This document shows, one piece after another, positions 17,970 to 26,591 of a DNA stretch of 64,000 nt (the first letter of the stretch is position 1; each line of letters opens with the position of its first letter). The notes below the pieces were generated by a model. The model made no database searches. It was not told the DNA's origin and saw only the letters and a list, made by a program, of their open reading frames with translations. Source of the DNA: Candidatus Parcubacteria bacterium (lineage in GTDB: Bacteria; Patescibacteriota; Saccharimonadia; Saccharimonadales; Saccharimonadaceae); contig JAEWBQ010000019.1 in the NCBI GenBank assembly GCA_023391075.1, forward strand, positions 7,530-71,529. Reading direction: 5' to 3'. The translations under genes and the position numbers were made by a program.

Positions 17970-18674
17970 ATGACAGAACAGCATCAAAACTCATCACCGA
18001 TCAACAACAGCACCCTCAACCAGCTTCGTGCAGCAGTCCTCGGGGCTAACGACGGCATCGTCTCGACCGCCAGCGTCGTCATGGGTGTCGCCGGCGCAAC
18101 CGACAACCGAGCGGCGATCATTACAGCTGGCCTGGCCGCCCTTGTGGCTGGTGCATTGTCGATGGCAGTAGGGGAATATGTCTCCGTCAGCAGCCAAAGC
18201 GACGCTGAAAAGTCTTACATCGAAAAAGAACGTCAGGAACTTGTAGCCAACCCCGAAGGCGAGCTTGACGAATTGACCCAACACTACATCGACGAAGGCG
18301 TCAGCCCGACCACGGCGCGCAAAGTTGCCGAAGAGCTAACCGCCAAAGATGCCATGCGCGCGCACCTACGCGCCGAGTTCAACCTCGACGAAGCCGACAT
18401 TAGCAGCCCGACTCAAGCGGCGATTGCGTCGCTCCTGTCGTTCACCATCGGCGGTTTGGTACCGTTTCTCGCCGTCATCCTGTCGCCGCATTCGATGCGC
18501 ATCTGGGTGACCGTCGCGGCAGTCATCGTAGCGTTATTTGTCACCGGTTACCTGAGCGCGAGTGTCGGCGGTGCCTCACGCGTCCGCGCCATGGTCCGCG
18601 TCCTGCTCGGCGGCCTGATCGCCATGGCCGTCACCTACCTAATAGGCCATCTCTTTGGCGCCGCCGTCGCGTAG
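17970..18674 (+). CDS. VIT1/CCC1-family metal transporter
   Basis: The 234-residue protein starts with the family hallmark RAAVLGANDGIVSTASVVMGVAGA-type helix, followed by a second helix ending AMAVGEYVSVSSQSD. A cytoplasmic acidic metal-binding helical region (about 85-145) comes next, then three C-terminal helices. Eukaryotic and plant homologues load iron or manganese into vacuoles; in bacteria the direction is usually export. TATAAT lies eight bases before the ATG (leaderless). Together with the two neighbouring P-type ATPases this forms a metal-ion transport group. Confidence 0.92.
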   Translation: MTEQHQNSSPINNSTLNQLRAAVLGANDGIVSTASVVMGVAGATDNRAAIITAGLAALVAGALSMAVGEYVSVSSQSDAEKSYIEKERQELVANPEGELDELTQHYIDEGVSPTTARKVAEELTAKDAMRAHLRAEFNLDEADISSPTQAAIASLLSFTIGGLVPFLAVILSPHSMRIWVTVAAVIVALFVTGYLSASVGGASRVRAMVRVLLGGLIAMAVTYLIGHLFGAAVA

Positions 18675-18707
18675 GCAAACACCTGATTATCTGCTACCAT
18701 CAAGCTA

Positions 18708-20687
18708 ATGTTTGAATCGCCGCTCATTCGTATCGACCCGTGGCTTGCTCCGTTTAATGCGGCGATTTTGGAGCGGCGGCAACACGTCCGCGCTATGCGC
18801 CGTCACATCATCGGTGATGACAGGCTGGCCGATTTCGCACAGGGCCATCACTACTTCGGACTTCATCAAACGCCCGAGGGATGGGTGTTTCGTGAATGGC
18901 TGCCTAACGCAGCGGCCGTCTACCTGACCGGCGAGTTTTCTGAGTGGCAAGATACCGCAGACTTCCAGCTTCGACCGCTGGATGATGGTGTCTGGGAGAT
19001 TACGCTACCGGCTGGTACGCTGCGTCACGAAATGCTCTACAAGCTGCACGTTCATTGGGACGGTGGTGATGGTGAACGTATTCCGGCCTATGCGACTCGC
19101 GTCGTTCAAGACCCCGAAACCCATCTCTTTAGCGCCCAGGTGTGGGCACCATCTGATCCCTACCAGTGGAAACATGACTTCACGCGACCGACGACAGCCG
19201 CGCCGTATATCTACGAAGCGCATATCGGCATGTCAGGAGAAGGCGAGAAGGTCGCGACCTATGCCGAATTCATGCGCGATACCTTGCCACGCATCATCCG
19301 GGCAGGCTATACGACCATCCAGCTGATGGCAGTTCAGGAACATCCGTACTATGGTAGCTTTGGCTACCACGTCTCGAGCTTTTTTGCCGCGTCGTCACGC
19401 TTCGGTACGCCCGAGGACCTGAAGGCCCTGATTGATGCGGCTCATGGCGCTGGCATTGCTGTCATTCTCGACCTTGTCCATTCGCACGCCGTCAAAAACG
19501 AAGCCGAAGGCCTGAGCCGGCAAGATGGCACACCGAACCAGTACTTCCACGACGGTCCGCGGGGCACTCATGAGGCATGGGATTCACGGCTATTCGACTA
19601 TGGCAAACCCCAGGTAGCGCATTTTCTTCTCAGCAACTGCCGGTACTGGCTCGAGGACTACCGTTTTGATGGCTACCGGTTCGACGGAGTGACGAGCATG
19701 CTGTACCGCGACCACGGCTTAGGGCGGAGTTTTAATTCTTACGACGAATATTTCCATGACATTGACTTGGATGCAGCAGGGTACTTAACACTTGCCAACC
19801 AACTTATCCACGAATACCGGCCGGACGCGCTGACAATCGCCGAGGACATGAGCGGGCTGCCCGGACTGGCCGCTCCGGTTAGCGATGACGGCCTGGGCTT
19901 TGATTACCGGCTCAGCATGGGCGCTCCCGACAATTGGATCAAGCTCATCAAAGACCAACGCGATGAGGATTGGTCGATGAGCCAGTTGCTCCACGAGCTC
20001 TCCGCACATCGTCCGGAAGAGCGGACGATCTCGTACGCCGAATCGCACGACCAGGCACTGGTCGGCGACAAAACGATAATGTTCCGCCTGGCTGACAGCG
20101 ATATGTATACCGGGATGAGCGCCGAGTTTCATAGTCCGGTCATCGACCGGGCAATGGCGTTACATAAAATCATCCGCCTACTGACAGCCAGCCTGCATCA
20201 AGGCGGTTATCTGAATTTCATGGGTAATGAATTCGGTCACCCGGAATGGATTGACTTCCCGCGCGAGGGCAACGACTGGTCCTACCGCTATGCCCGGCGG
20301 CAGTGGCAACTTGCGGACGACCCCGATCTCAAGTACCACTGGCTCCGCGATTTCGATGCGGCCATGATAGAGCTGCTCCGTGCCCATGACACCGACATGC
20401 ACGAACCTGTTTCTTGGAGTACGGTCAACGATGGCGACCACGTGCTGGGCTTTATGCGCGGCGACCTGCTATTCGCGTTCAATCTTCATCCGAACACATC
20501 GTATGAACACTACGGCTTCTCGGCGCCGGTAGGGAAGTATACGCCCCTCCTCATGACCGACGATCCGGCCTATGGCGGCTTCGGGCTGATCGATCGCGCT
20601 ATTACTCATAACGCAACCGACGCCAAGCGCAGCCTCAAACTGTACCTGCCCGCTAGAACGGCCCTCGTCTTGCGCCGCGAGCCATAG
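18708..20687 (+). CDS. glgB: 1,4-alpha-glucan branching enzyme, eukaryotic GH13_8 type
   Basis: A 659-residue branching enzyme that moves alpha-1,4 glucan segments to alpha-1,6 positions. An N-terminal carbohydrate-binding module is followed by the GH13 barrel with nucleophile Asp326 (YRFDGVTSM), acid Glu379 (TIAEDMSG) and the AESHDQAL motif. Long runs such as SFGYHVSSFFAASSRFGTP, HSHAVKNEAEGL and GPRGTHEAWDSRLF follow the eukaryotic GBE1 branch more closely than the common bacterial GlgB (GH13_9). No glycogen synthase, ADP-glucose pyrophosphorylase or phosphorylase is in the window. TACCAT lies seven bases before the ATG. Confidence 0.93.
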   Translation: MFESPLIRIDPWLAPFNAAILERRQHVRAMRRHIIGDDRLADFAQGHHYFGLHQTPEGWVFREWLPNAAAVYLTGEFSEWQDTADFQLRPLDDGVWEITLPAGTLRHEMLYKLHVHWDGGDGERIPAYATRVVQDPETHLFSAQVWAPSDPYQWKHDFTRPTTAAPYIYEAHIGMSGEGEKVATYAEFMRDTLPRIIRAGYTTIQLMAVQEHPYYGSFGYHVSSFFAASSRFGTPEDLKALIDAAHGAGIAVILDLVHSHAVKNEAEGLSRQDGTPNQYFHDGPRGTHEAWDSRLFDYGKPQVAHFLLSNCRYWLEDYRFDGYRFDGVTSMLYRDHGLGRSFNSYDEYFHDIDLDAAGYLTLANQLIHEYRPDALTIAEDMSGLPGLAAPVSDDGLGFDYRLSMGAPDNWIKLIKDQRDEDWSMSQLLHELSAHRPEERTISYAESHDQALVGDKTIMFRLADSDMYTGMSAEFHSPVIDRAMALHKIIRLLTASLHQGGYLNFMGNEFGHPEWIDFPREGNDWSYRYARRQWQLADDPDLKYHWLRDFDAAMIELLRAHDTDMHEPVSWSTVNDGDHVLGFMRGDLLFAFNLHPNTSYEHYGFSAPVGKYTPLLMTDDPAYGGFGLIDRAITHNATDAKRSLKLYLPARTALVLRREP

Positions 20688-20719
20688 TCAGGCAAGCGTT
20701 ATCGGGTATAATAAGAGCA

Positions 20720-21580
20720 ATGAAGCGCCTCGCTCACTATTCCCAACACTTCCTTCGTAGCCCGAATCTCGTCAAAGAACTGATCGGTCACAGCAACCTC
20801 ACCAAAAACGATATTGTCTACGATATCGGCGCTGGCAGCGGCGTGATCACCTCGGTGCTCGCGACCCGCGTCAAACGCGTCCTAGCTATCGAGTACGAGC
20901 CACGCACTGCCGCAAAGCTCCAGGAAAACATGTCGTCGTATCCGAACGTCACGGTCATGCAGGGAGATGTCATGACCTTGCCGATTCCAACCGGTTCATA
21001 CAAGATCTTCGCCAACATCCCATTCCATCTCAGCTCGCCAATCGTCCGGCGCTTCAGTGAGGCAAGCAATCCGCCGGAGGCGATATACCTGATCGTCCAA
21101 AAGCAATTCGCCCAAAAGATCGTCCCGAGCGACCAGCGGTTTACTGCGCAGCTCGGCATCATCCTGGCGCCGCTTTACGCCGCCCGCATCAGAAAGCGCC
21201 TGCAGCGCACCGATTTCTGGCCACACCCCAACGTCGATACCGTCCTGCTCGAGCTGATCCGCCACCCCAAGTCGCTGATTGCGGCCGCCGACTTGCCGGC
21301 CTACCGCAAATTCGTCACGGACTGTTTTTCAACCCCCAAAATATTCGCCGCGACACCTCGCGCCGCCGTCGGCATTTCGCTCGAACGCAAACCGTCCGAG
21401 CTGACGCCAGAACAGTGGATTGCACTTTATTCCCGCCAACAAGCAGCGCTGCTGTCTAGCGAGCCTCCTGTGCCTGCGCAGGGGAACTATAAGGTTCGCA
21501 GTACTAGTCCTCGGATGCGAAGGGATCGGTATCAAAAGGGGAATCGACACTCAGGCCGAAAGCCTGACGTCCAGCCGTAA
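20720..21580 (+). CDS. rRNA adenine N6-methyltransferase, Erm/KsgA family
   Basis: The 286-residue protein has the SAM-binding motif DIGAGSG at 35-41 and the catalytic NIPFHLSS at 99-106, after the N-terminal SQHFLRSPNLV. IPFHLS and the following YLIVQKQF and FWPHPNVDTVLLEL fit the Erm branch (23S A2058 dimethylation, macrolide-lincosamide resistance) better than KsgA (16S A1518/A1519), though a KsgA role cannot be excluded. The C-terminal 40 residues are basic and low in complexity and overlap the 3' end of the opposite helicase gene by 77 bases. TATAAT lies seven bases before the ATG. Confidence 0.85.
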   Translation: MKRLAHYSQHFLRSPNLVKELIGHSNLTKNDIVYDIGAGSGVITSVLATRVKRVLAIEYEPRTAAKLQENMSSYPNVTVMQGDVMTLPIPTGSYKIFANIPFHLSSPIVRRFSEASNPPEAIYLIVQKQFAQKIVPSDQRFTAQLGIILAPLYAARIRKRLQRTDFWPHPNVDTVLLELIRHPKSLIAAADLPAYRKFVTDCFSTPKIFAATPRAAVGISLERKPSELTPEQWIALYSRQQAALLSSEPPVPAQGNYKVRSTSPRMRRDRYQKGNRHSGRKPDVQP

Positions 21581-23915
21581 CCGTTGCCTTAGTCTTAGCT
21601 CTCTCGCGCCGTTTCATTTCGCTATTAAGCTCAATATACTGCGCAAAGACCTGCGATCGGCGTAACCGCTGAACAGCTTTGTCGCGGACCGGCATATCCC
21701 CTGGCAACGTGCGAGCATCATACTGCAATACCAGTCCGTATGCGTAAGCCTGCCGCTGGGCAAGCGTAGCATCGCTCATATGTGCAATATATTGCCGCAC
21801 TTCGCTGCTTCGCATCGATCGCAGGTATGATGCGTACTGCTCGTTTGCCGCCTCAAGAATATCCTTTGGGTATTTAGGCGCGTCTTTGTCCAAAAGGCCC
21901 GTCACCATAGGGTTAGGGAGGTCATTTGCCACCAGCTCCGGCGCGGCATCGCCCACCATGGAGCGTAACTCACCCGAGACGCTCGGATGACGCAGCTTGG
22001 ACATCGTTTTGCTTTCGATTTGTCGCACTCGCTCACGCCCGACTCCATATACCAAACCGATGTCGTCGAGAGTCATCGGCTGGGTAGGACGAACGCCAGA
22101 CGAACCTTGCGGCGTAGCAACACCATAACGCATCCGAATCACACCTTCTTCACGTTCAGAGAATCGATTAGTGAGAATGGCATTCAGCTCGCTCACTACC
22201 TCATCCTGCCGTATTGTGTCAGCTATAGTATCGACCATTTCATCCTGCTCGGGAAGGCTGTTCATATAGTTATCATCCCATTCCACGCGTTCGCCGTATT
22301 CGGCGACGAGGTTTTCTTGCCACTGCGTCAGCCGCGCTTCTTCGACCGTCTCGTCAAAGTCCGGTTGATACCCCTCGCGGCGTGCAAAACGAGCGGCAGC
22401 CTTGCCAAGCTCACGATGGACAGTGGTCGGCAGGGCAACGTTATAGTCTAACTCGGCCGGCATACCTTCTTCAGCGAGGCGTCGCTCCCACGTTGCCGTT
22501 AGCGGATCGACTCGCTCCGAAGTCTTCGTCAAAAGCACATCGCGCACCGATTTACCTTGGCTCTGGCGCAGTAAATCCTGAATCTTGTCATTAAAAAGTT
22601 TGTCGATATTCGTCAAGTGCTTGTACGAAGTCTCTTCCCGAATACCAGCGTGACCCTTGCCAAGATGCCGATGGATATCGATATCTTCCAGGCCAAGCGC
22701 GTGATACGCCGTATACTGCTGCTTGTCGATACCTGATTTCATATCTACGAAATCAACGTAAACACTCTCGCGGCCGTCAGGGTTCTTGCGTAGAATACGG
22801 CCAAGCAGCTGTTTGGTTCGCACTGGGGAAGTTGTCGGCGCCAGGTTAATGCAAAAATTAGCCACCGCACTGTCCCAGCCCTCTTCGAGCGAGCGGGTGA
22901 ATGTCAGCACGTCGATTTCGCCGCGCTCAAATGCCGCAATACGCTTTTGTTGTTCTTCGGGCGAAAGATGCGAGCCGACATCGCTTGCACTGATTATGCG
23001 CTCATCATTCGTCAGAGAGGCAATCATCCGCGCCATCAGCCGGGCGTGGCCATTTTCTAGGCCCGGCACGCAGGCAACAACACCCTGGCGGCCGTCCCGC
23101 GCCAGACCTTCCACTAACTGCAGGGCTATGCCGTTACGCTCCATATTCTCGATCAGTGGTGCCAGTTCGGTTTCGCTAAATTCACGCCGGACGTCCGATA
23201 GCTCGATCATCTGGCCTGTTTCAAGCAGAAGTGGGCGGACAGGGGCAGTTACTCCCGCCTCGACCGCATCGAGCAGCGAATACTCAAACAACGATGTACC
23301 GTACACCTCATCCGACCTGCGGTCGACTGCATAGTCAGGCGTTGCGGAAAACCCGAGCTTCAAAGCACCGGGCATATACTCCACCAGTGCCCGCGAAGTC
23401 TCGGGCCCCAGACTACGATGGCACTCGTCGGCGATAATCATATCAAACTCTCCGAGTCGTGGAGCATCAGACTTCACCTCATTAAGAAGCCCTTGGTACG
23501 TACTGACAACCACAGGCGAGGACGCCGAGCCGCGTCGGGTACCAAAGTGATGCCGGACGTCTCCATGGGCATGCATGTTCGTAAACTTGCCCAGGCCAGT
23601 TTTGCCGTCAGCCCCCGACAGTTGTGAAGCGATTTGTATCGACGACCCCAGCATTAACACACGCTTGCCAGCATTAACGGCAGCCTCCGCAAGCAATGCT
23701 TCAAGGAGCGTTTTACCTGACCCGGTTGCCATCTCGACGTATCCCGAGCGCTCACCCTGCATTAACGCCGTGCCTATTGCTTCGATTGCCGCTTCTTGAT
23801 GCCAATCGAGCCGATATCCCTTGTCGCCAAAGGAGCGGTACGCACGCTGTAAACCAGCGGCAACTTCAATGTTAGTTAGTGGCACAACATCGCGGGAAGG
23901 GGGGTATTTTTCCAT
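21504..23915 (-). CDS. DEAD/DEAH-family helicase fused to a sigma-70 region 4 domain
   Basis: An 803-residue protein. The first half is an SF2 helicase of the type seen in type III restriction or RecQ/UvrB-like enzymes: ATGSGKT at 63-69, a DECH box at 163-166, SATPD at 190-194, and the arginine-finger motif QLLGRILR in the second RecA domain, which ends near 430. After a linker, residues of about 578-650 match sigma-70 region 4: FSEREEGVIRMRYG, TLDDIGLVYGVGRERVRQIE and KTMSKLRHP. There is no region 2 or 3, so it is not a complete sigma factor. The helix-turn-helix could bind -35 elements or the polymerase beta flap. TATAAT lies eight bases before the ATG. It is convergent with the Erm-like gene. 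Confidence 0.9.
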   Translation of the reverse strand: MEKYPPSRDVVPLTNIEVAAGLQRAYRSFGDKGYRLDWHQEAAIEAIGTALMQGERSGYVEMATGSGKTLLEALLAEAAVNAGKRVLMLGSSIQIASQLSGADGKTGLGKFTNMHAHGDVRHHFGTRRGSASSPVVVSTYQGLLNEVKSDAPRLGEFDMIIADECHRSLGPETSRALVEYMPGALKLGFSATPDYAVDRRSDEVYGTSLFEYSLLDAVEAGVTAPVRPLLLETGQMIELSDVRREFSETELAPLIENMERNGIALQLVEGLARDGRQGVVACVPGLENGHARLMARMIASLTNDERIISASDVGSHLSPEEQQKRIAAFERGEIDVLTFTRSLEEGWDSAVANFCINLAPTTSPVRTKQLLGRILRKNPDGRESVYVDFVDMKSGIDKQQYTAYHALGLEDIDIHRHLGKGHAGIREETSYKHLTNIDKLFNDKIQDLLRQSQGKSVRDVLLTKTSERVDPLTATWERRLAEEGMPAELDYNVALPTTVHRELGKAAARFARREGYQPDFDETVEEARLTQWQENLVAEYGERVEWDDNYMNSLPEQDEMVDTIADTIRQDEVVSELNAILTNRFSEREEGVIRMRYGVATPQGSSGVRPTQPMTLDDIGLVYGVGRERVRQIESKTMSKLRHPSVSGELRSMVGDAAPELVANDLPNPMVTGLLDKDAPKYPKDILEAANEQYASYLRSMRSSEVRQYIAHMSDATLAQRQAYAYGLVLQYDARTLPGDMPVRDKAVQRLRRSQVFAQYIELNSEMKRRERAKTKATVTAGRQAFGLSVDSPFDTDPFASED

Positions 23916-23991
23916 TAAATTATATTATAGCATATTTTTGCTACATAAGCAATCACCAGCGTCATTCAAAAACTGCTATACTATACCCATT

Positions 23992-24855
23992 ATGATTACC
24001 ACACTCCAAGCCATTATCCTCGGCCTGCTTCAGGGCATCACCGAGCTTTTTCCTATCTCTAGTCTCGGCCATACGGTCATTCTGCCACAACTGTTCGGTT
24101 GGAACCTGCCGTCCGACGGCAAAGCCATGCTGTTGTTTCTGATCGCAACCCACTTTGCCACCGCCCTCGTCCTCTTCGGCTTCTTTTGGCGCGACTGGGT
24201 AATGGTATTCCAAGGTCTCTGGCGGGTCGTGACGACGCGGCAGATCGCCCGTAACGACACGTACGCAAAGCTGGGGGCCTTGCTGATCGTCGGGACGATT
24301 CCAGCTGGCATCCTGGGTCTGGCACTTGAGAAGCCTATCCGTGAACTGCTGACGTCAGCCTCACTGGCCGCATTCTTCCTGATCGTGAATGGTCTCATTC
24401 TGCTGCTTGCCGAGCGCCTCCGCAAAAACGCCTCGTCAAAATACGAAGACTCGTACGACAGCGACAAGCAGATCAGCCGTCTGAAATGGACAAGCGCACT
24501 CGGCATTGGTGCCGCACAGGCCCTCGCCCTGATTCCAGGTATCTCGCGCTCTGGCTCGTCGATGGCCGGCGGTCTCAAAGCAGGCCTCAGTAACGAAAGT
24601 GCCGCGCGTTTCAGCTTCCTGCTCGCGACACCAATCATCGGTGCCGCTGCGCTACTCAAACTTCCCGAGCTCTTCCACCACGACGCACAGCCGATCCGCG
24701 GCGCGATTATCGCCGGTGCGCTCGCCGCAGCACTCGCCGCCTACGTTTCGGTGCGGTTCTTGGTCAAGTTCTTTCAGACTCACTCACTCAAACCCTTTGC
24801 CATCTACTGCCTGGTCGCCGGGTTCGCCTACAGCGTCTGGCTGATGATTGCATAA
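23992..24855 (+). CDS. uppP: Undecaprenyl-diphosphatase
   Basis: The 287-residue membrane phosphatase recycles the undecaprenyl pyrophosphate carrier for peptidoglycan and polysaccharide assembly, and confers bacitracin tolerance. The two family motifs are present: ELFPISSLGH at 18-27 (the common form is SSTGH; Thr is Leu here) and PGISRSGSSM near 180-189. Several hydrophobic helices are evident. The start at ATG 23992 is set by TATACT nine bases upstream. Its stop codon nearly touches the -35 box of the next small gene. Confidence 0.94.
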   Translation: MITTLQAIILGLLQGITELFPISSLGHTVILPQLFGWNLPSDGKAMLLFLIATHFATALVLFGFFWRDWVMVFQGLWRVVTTRQIARNDTYAKLGALLIVGTIPAGILGLALEKPIRELLTSASLAAFFLIVNGLILLLAERLRKNASSKYEDSYDSDKQISRLKWTSALGIGAAQALALIPGISRSGSSMAGGLKAGLSNESAARFSFLLATPIIGAAALLKLPELFHHDAQPIRGAIIAGALAAALAAYVSVRFLVKFFQTHSLKPFAIYCLVAGFAYSVWLMIA

Positions 24856-24856
24856 G

Positions 24857-24886
24857 TTGACACACATCACACACGGGTGATATAAC
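24857..24886 (+). promoter_or_regulatory. Sigma-70 promoter of the small gene at 24935
   Basis: TTGACA at 24857-24862 and TATAAC at 24881-24886 are separated by 18 bases. The -35 box starts one base after the uppP stop codon. Confidence 0.75.
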
Positions 24887-24934
24887 CAGTTCAATCTTGC
24901 ACGCAGGGTGAAGATTGAACCGAGAGGCACCGTC

Positions 24935-25126
24935 ATGATTGTCGATGTCGCCACACTCCGCAAAGACCAAACGGTCACGATCAAAAGAGGGGACCAGTAC
25001 GTCGGATCCGGCAAAATACTGGAACTCGACCGCAAGTACATCCTTCTCGTCGAGCAGCAGCGCGGAGGACGTCTCACTCAGCACATTCCGCTTGATGGTC
25101 GCGAACAATACACGCTGCTATGTTGA
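24935..25126 (+). CDS. Small beta-rich protein of unknown function
   Basis: A 63-residue product with alternating hydrophobic and charged residues typical of a small beta barrel (VTIKRGDQYVGSGKILELD, then YILLVEQQRGG). It ends in LLC. GAGAGG lies upstream of ATG 24935; an in-frame GTG at 24908 is an alternative start. It has a private consensus-type promoter and a 40-50 base leader, and a paired element follows. It belongs by layout to the small orphan units of this window. No family recognised. Confidence 0.6.
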   Translation: MIVDVATLRKDQTVTIKRGDQYVGSGKILELDRKYILLVEQQRGGRLTQHIPLDGREQYTLLC

Positions 25127-25137
25127 GTGCGCACCTT

Positions 25138-25218
25138 CCAGAACCCACCGAAATGACTCGTCGAAGTTGCTCAATCCCAGCACTTCAGCTTGAGCCGCTT
25201 CGGTGGGTCATTTCGTAC
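25138..25218. other. Intergenic inverted-repeat element with interleaved helices
   Basis: CCCACCG near 25145 can pair with CGGTGGG near 25201, and AAATGAC next to it can pair with GTCATTT right after the second arm. The two helices interleave, so they form a pseudoknot or two alternative hairpins. A GCTCAA/TTGAGC hairpin lies between them. It sits between two convergent genes and may act as a terminator in both directions, but it lacks a U-run. Confidence 0.4.
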
Positions 25219-25224
25219 CAACGG

Positions 25225-25794
25225 TTATTCGCTCGACCGTGCAGCAAACCACTCACCGAACTGCCGCCAATGGCCCAGTTCTTCACCGGCAGAGGCGATG
25301 TCACCGTCCGCAAGTTGCTCGGCCATCGTTTTGTCACCGTAGAGAATCACGACGCGTTCGATAGCTTCCTGGTCATGTTCGCGCCCACGAGCCTCATCGA
25401 CGAACCGACCTTCGTACCGCTCTTCGAAGTGCTGCAATTCATTACCGTCATAATACGCGACGTGCTCGAGACAAAGAATTCGCTTGTCATCTTGATCGCG
25501 CATAATATCGAGCCAGTTCTCAGGAGTCCACCATACGTTGACATCTTTCATGTAGCCGCCAGGGAAGCCGCCCAGAGCCGGGACCGCCCAGCTGGTGTCG
25601 GAAACGACCACCGGTCGGCCTGTCGCCGCATATGCAGCACGCGCCTTCGCCTTGGTGATTTCAGCCGGGTCGTGATGCTGAATCTCATCAATCTCAACCC
25701 TTACCGGAGCAACTGCGATACCAAAGGGTGCGAGCGTCGCCGTCGCCTCGGTAATCTTACGGTTATTTCCGGTCGCAAAAAGAATCGTTGTCAT
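25225..25794 (-). CDS. Non-canonical purine NTP pyrophosphatase (RdgB/HAM1 family)
   Basis: A 189-residue house-cleaning enzyme that hydrolyses dITP, XTP and related nucleotides to the monophosphate. The N-terminal phosphate-binding motif ATGNNRKI and the catalytic loop SDTSWAVPALGGFPG (compare EDSGL.V.AL.G.PG in the family) are present. The chain is divergent from E. coli RdgB in its C-terminal half, so substrate choice may differ. TACACT lies six bases upstream of the ATG (leaderless). It is codirectional with the 2H phosphoesterase gene upstream, 12 bases away. Confidence 0.85.
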   Translation of the reverse strand: MTTILFATGNNRKITEATATLAPFGIAVAPVRVEIDEIQHHDPAEITKAKARAAYAATGRPVVVSDTSWAVPALGGFPGGYMKDVNVWWTPENWLDIMRDQDDKRILCLEHVAYYDGNELQHFEERYEGRFVDEARGREHDQEAIERVVILYGDKTMAEQLADGDIASAGEELGHWRQFGEWFAARSSE

Positions 25795-25806
25795 GTCACT
25801 AGTGTA

Positions 25807-26313
25807 TCATCCACCCAACGGCACCGTACCGATAATTCGTCGCTTAGTCGGGTCGCCGTCCGGGAACATGTCAATCAACGTCAGGGCACCGAACCTCACC
25901 GAGTCACCAATCTGCAGCTCCTGATCGCGCTTAACAGTTGAATGCGGCCGAAAGCCCTCATGCATGAACTGCGGCGAATTAAAGACGACGTCAAATTCCT
26001 CAAGCGTAGTGACGCATACTTCGTGCAGTTCCCGAAGCGCGGGCGTAGGGTCGAGCAGTCGCACCCGAACAGTCCGCTCAGGTCCAAACCAATCCTCGCC
26101 AACAATCGTCGAACCGAAAGGATCAAGCTGTGCAACCGCCGCGCCAAGCCGATCAAGCACCGACTGCGGCTCGCCAGTTATTTTAAAGACGTCGGCAAGC
26201 GTGACATGCAGCGGCCATTCACTCATGACAAATTCGAATCCATCGGGCAGGGGAGTTATCAGCTGCACTAAGCAATATTTTTGTGTGAATCGTTCAGCCA
26301 CGACGCACGCCAC
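25807..26313 (-). CDS. 2'-5' RNA ligase / 2H phosphoesterase family protein
   Basis: The 168-residue protein carries the two HxT motifs that define 2H phosphoesterases: HVT in PLHVTLADVF near 36 and HST in FRPHSTVKRD near 123. Members hydrolyse or form 2'-5' linkages or 2',3'-cyclic phosphates in RNA. The start is uncertain: GTG at 26313 or GTG at 26301 are both in frame before the typical KYCLVQLI strand. A TATACT box six bases before an out-of-frame ATG at 26335 suggests a 13-codon leader peptide whose stop lies just inside this gene. Confidence 0.8.
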   Translation of the reverse strand: MACVVAERFTQKYCLVQLITPLPDGFEFVMSEWPLHVTLADVFKITGEPQSVLDRLGAAVAQLDPFGSTIVGEDWFGPERTVRVRLLDPTPALRELHEVCVTTLEEFDVVFNSPQFMHEGFRPHSTVKRDQELQIGDSVRFGALTLIDMFPDGDPTKRRIIGTVPLGG

Positions 26314-26591
26314 CTGTATATAGTTGCGATATCATACGCTTAGTATACGGCGTACTGCCGAATACTGCCGCGGCGCACCCTAGATGATTTCGCCCCGCAT
26401 CTCAAAGTTCTTGCTTCATATAGAAATACTCTACAGATTGCTTTCAGAGGAAAGTGGTTTGATGATACTGACGCGAAGGGCTGCCACATACATCAGCGAG
26501 CTACCCGATTACGCCGCGCCAGACACCCTTTGCACACGTGGCGGCATACTATATACTAACCGCTAGAGCTTATCAATACAGAAACACAGCC

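Noticed and set aside
25120..25941. Plus-strand frame of 273 codons
   Set aside because: It is antisense to the RdgB-like and 2H phosphoesterase genes, both supported by motifs.
26384..26566. Plus-strand frame of 60 codons before the lectin-amidase gene
   Set aside because: No ribosome binding site or -10 spacing, odd composition, and it runs into the promoter of the next gene. The 26314-26591 stretch otherwise shows only the divergent promoter region.
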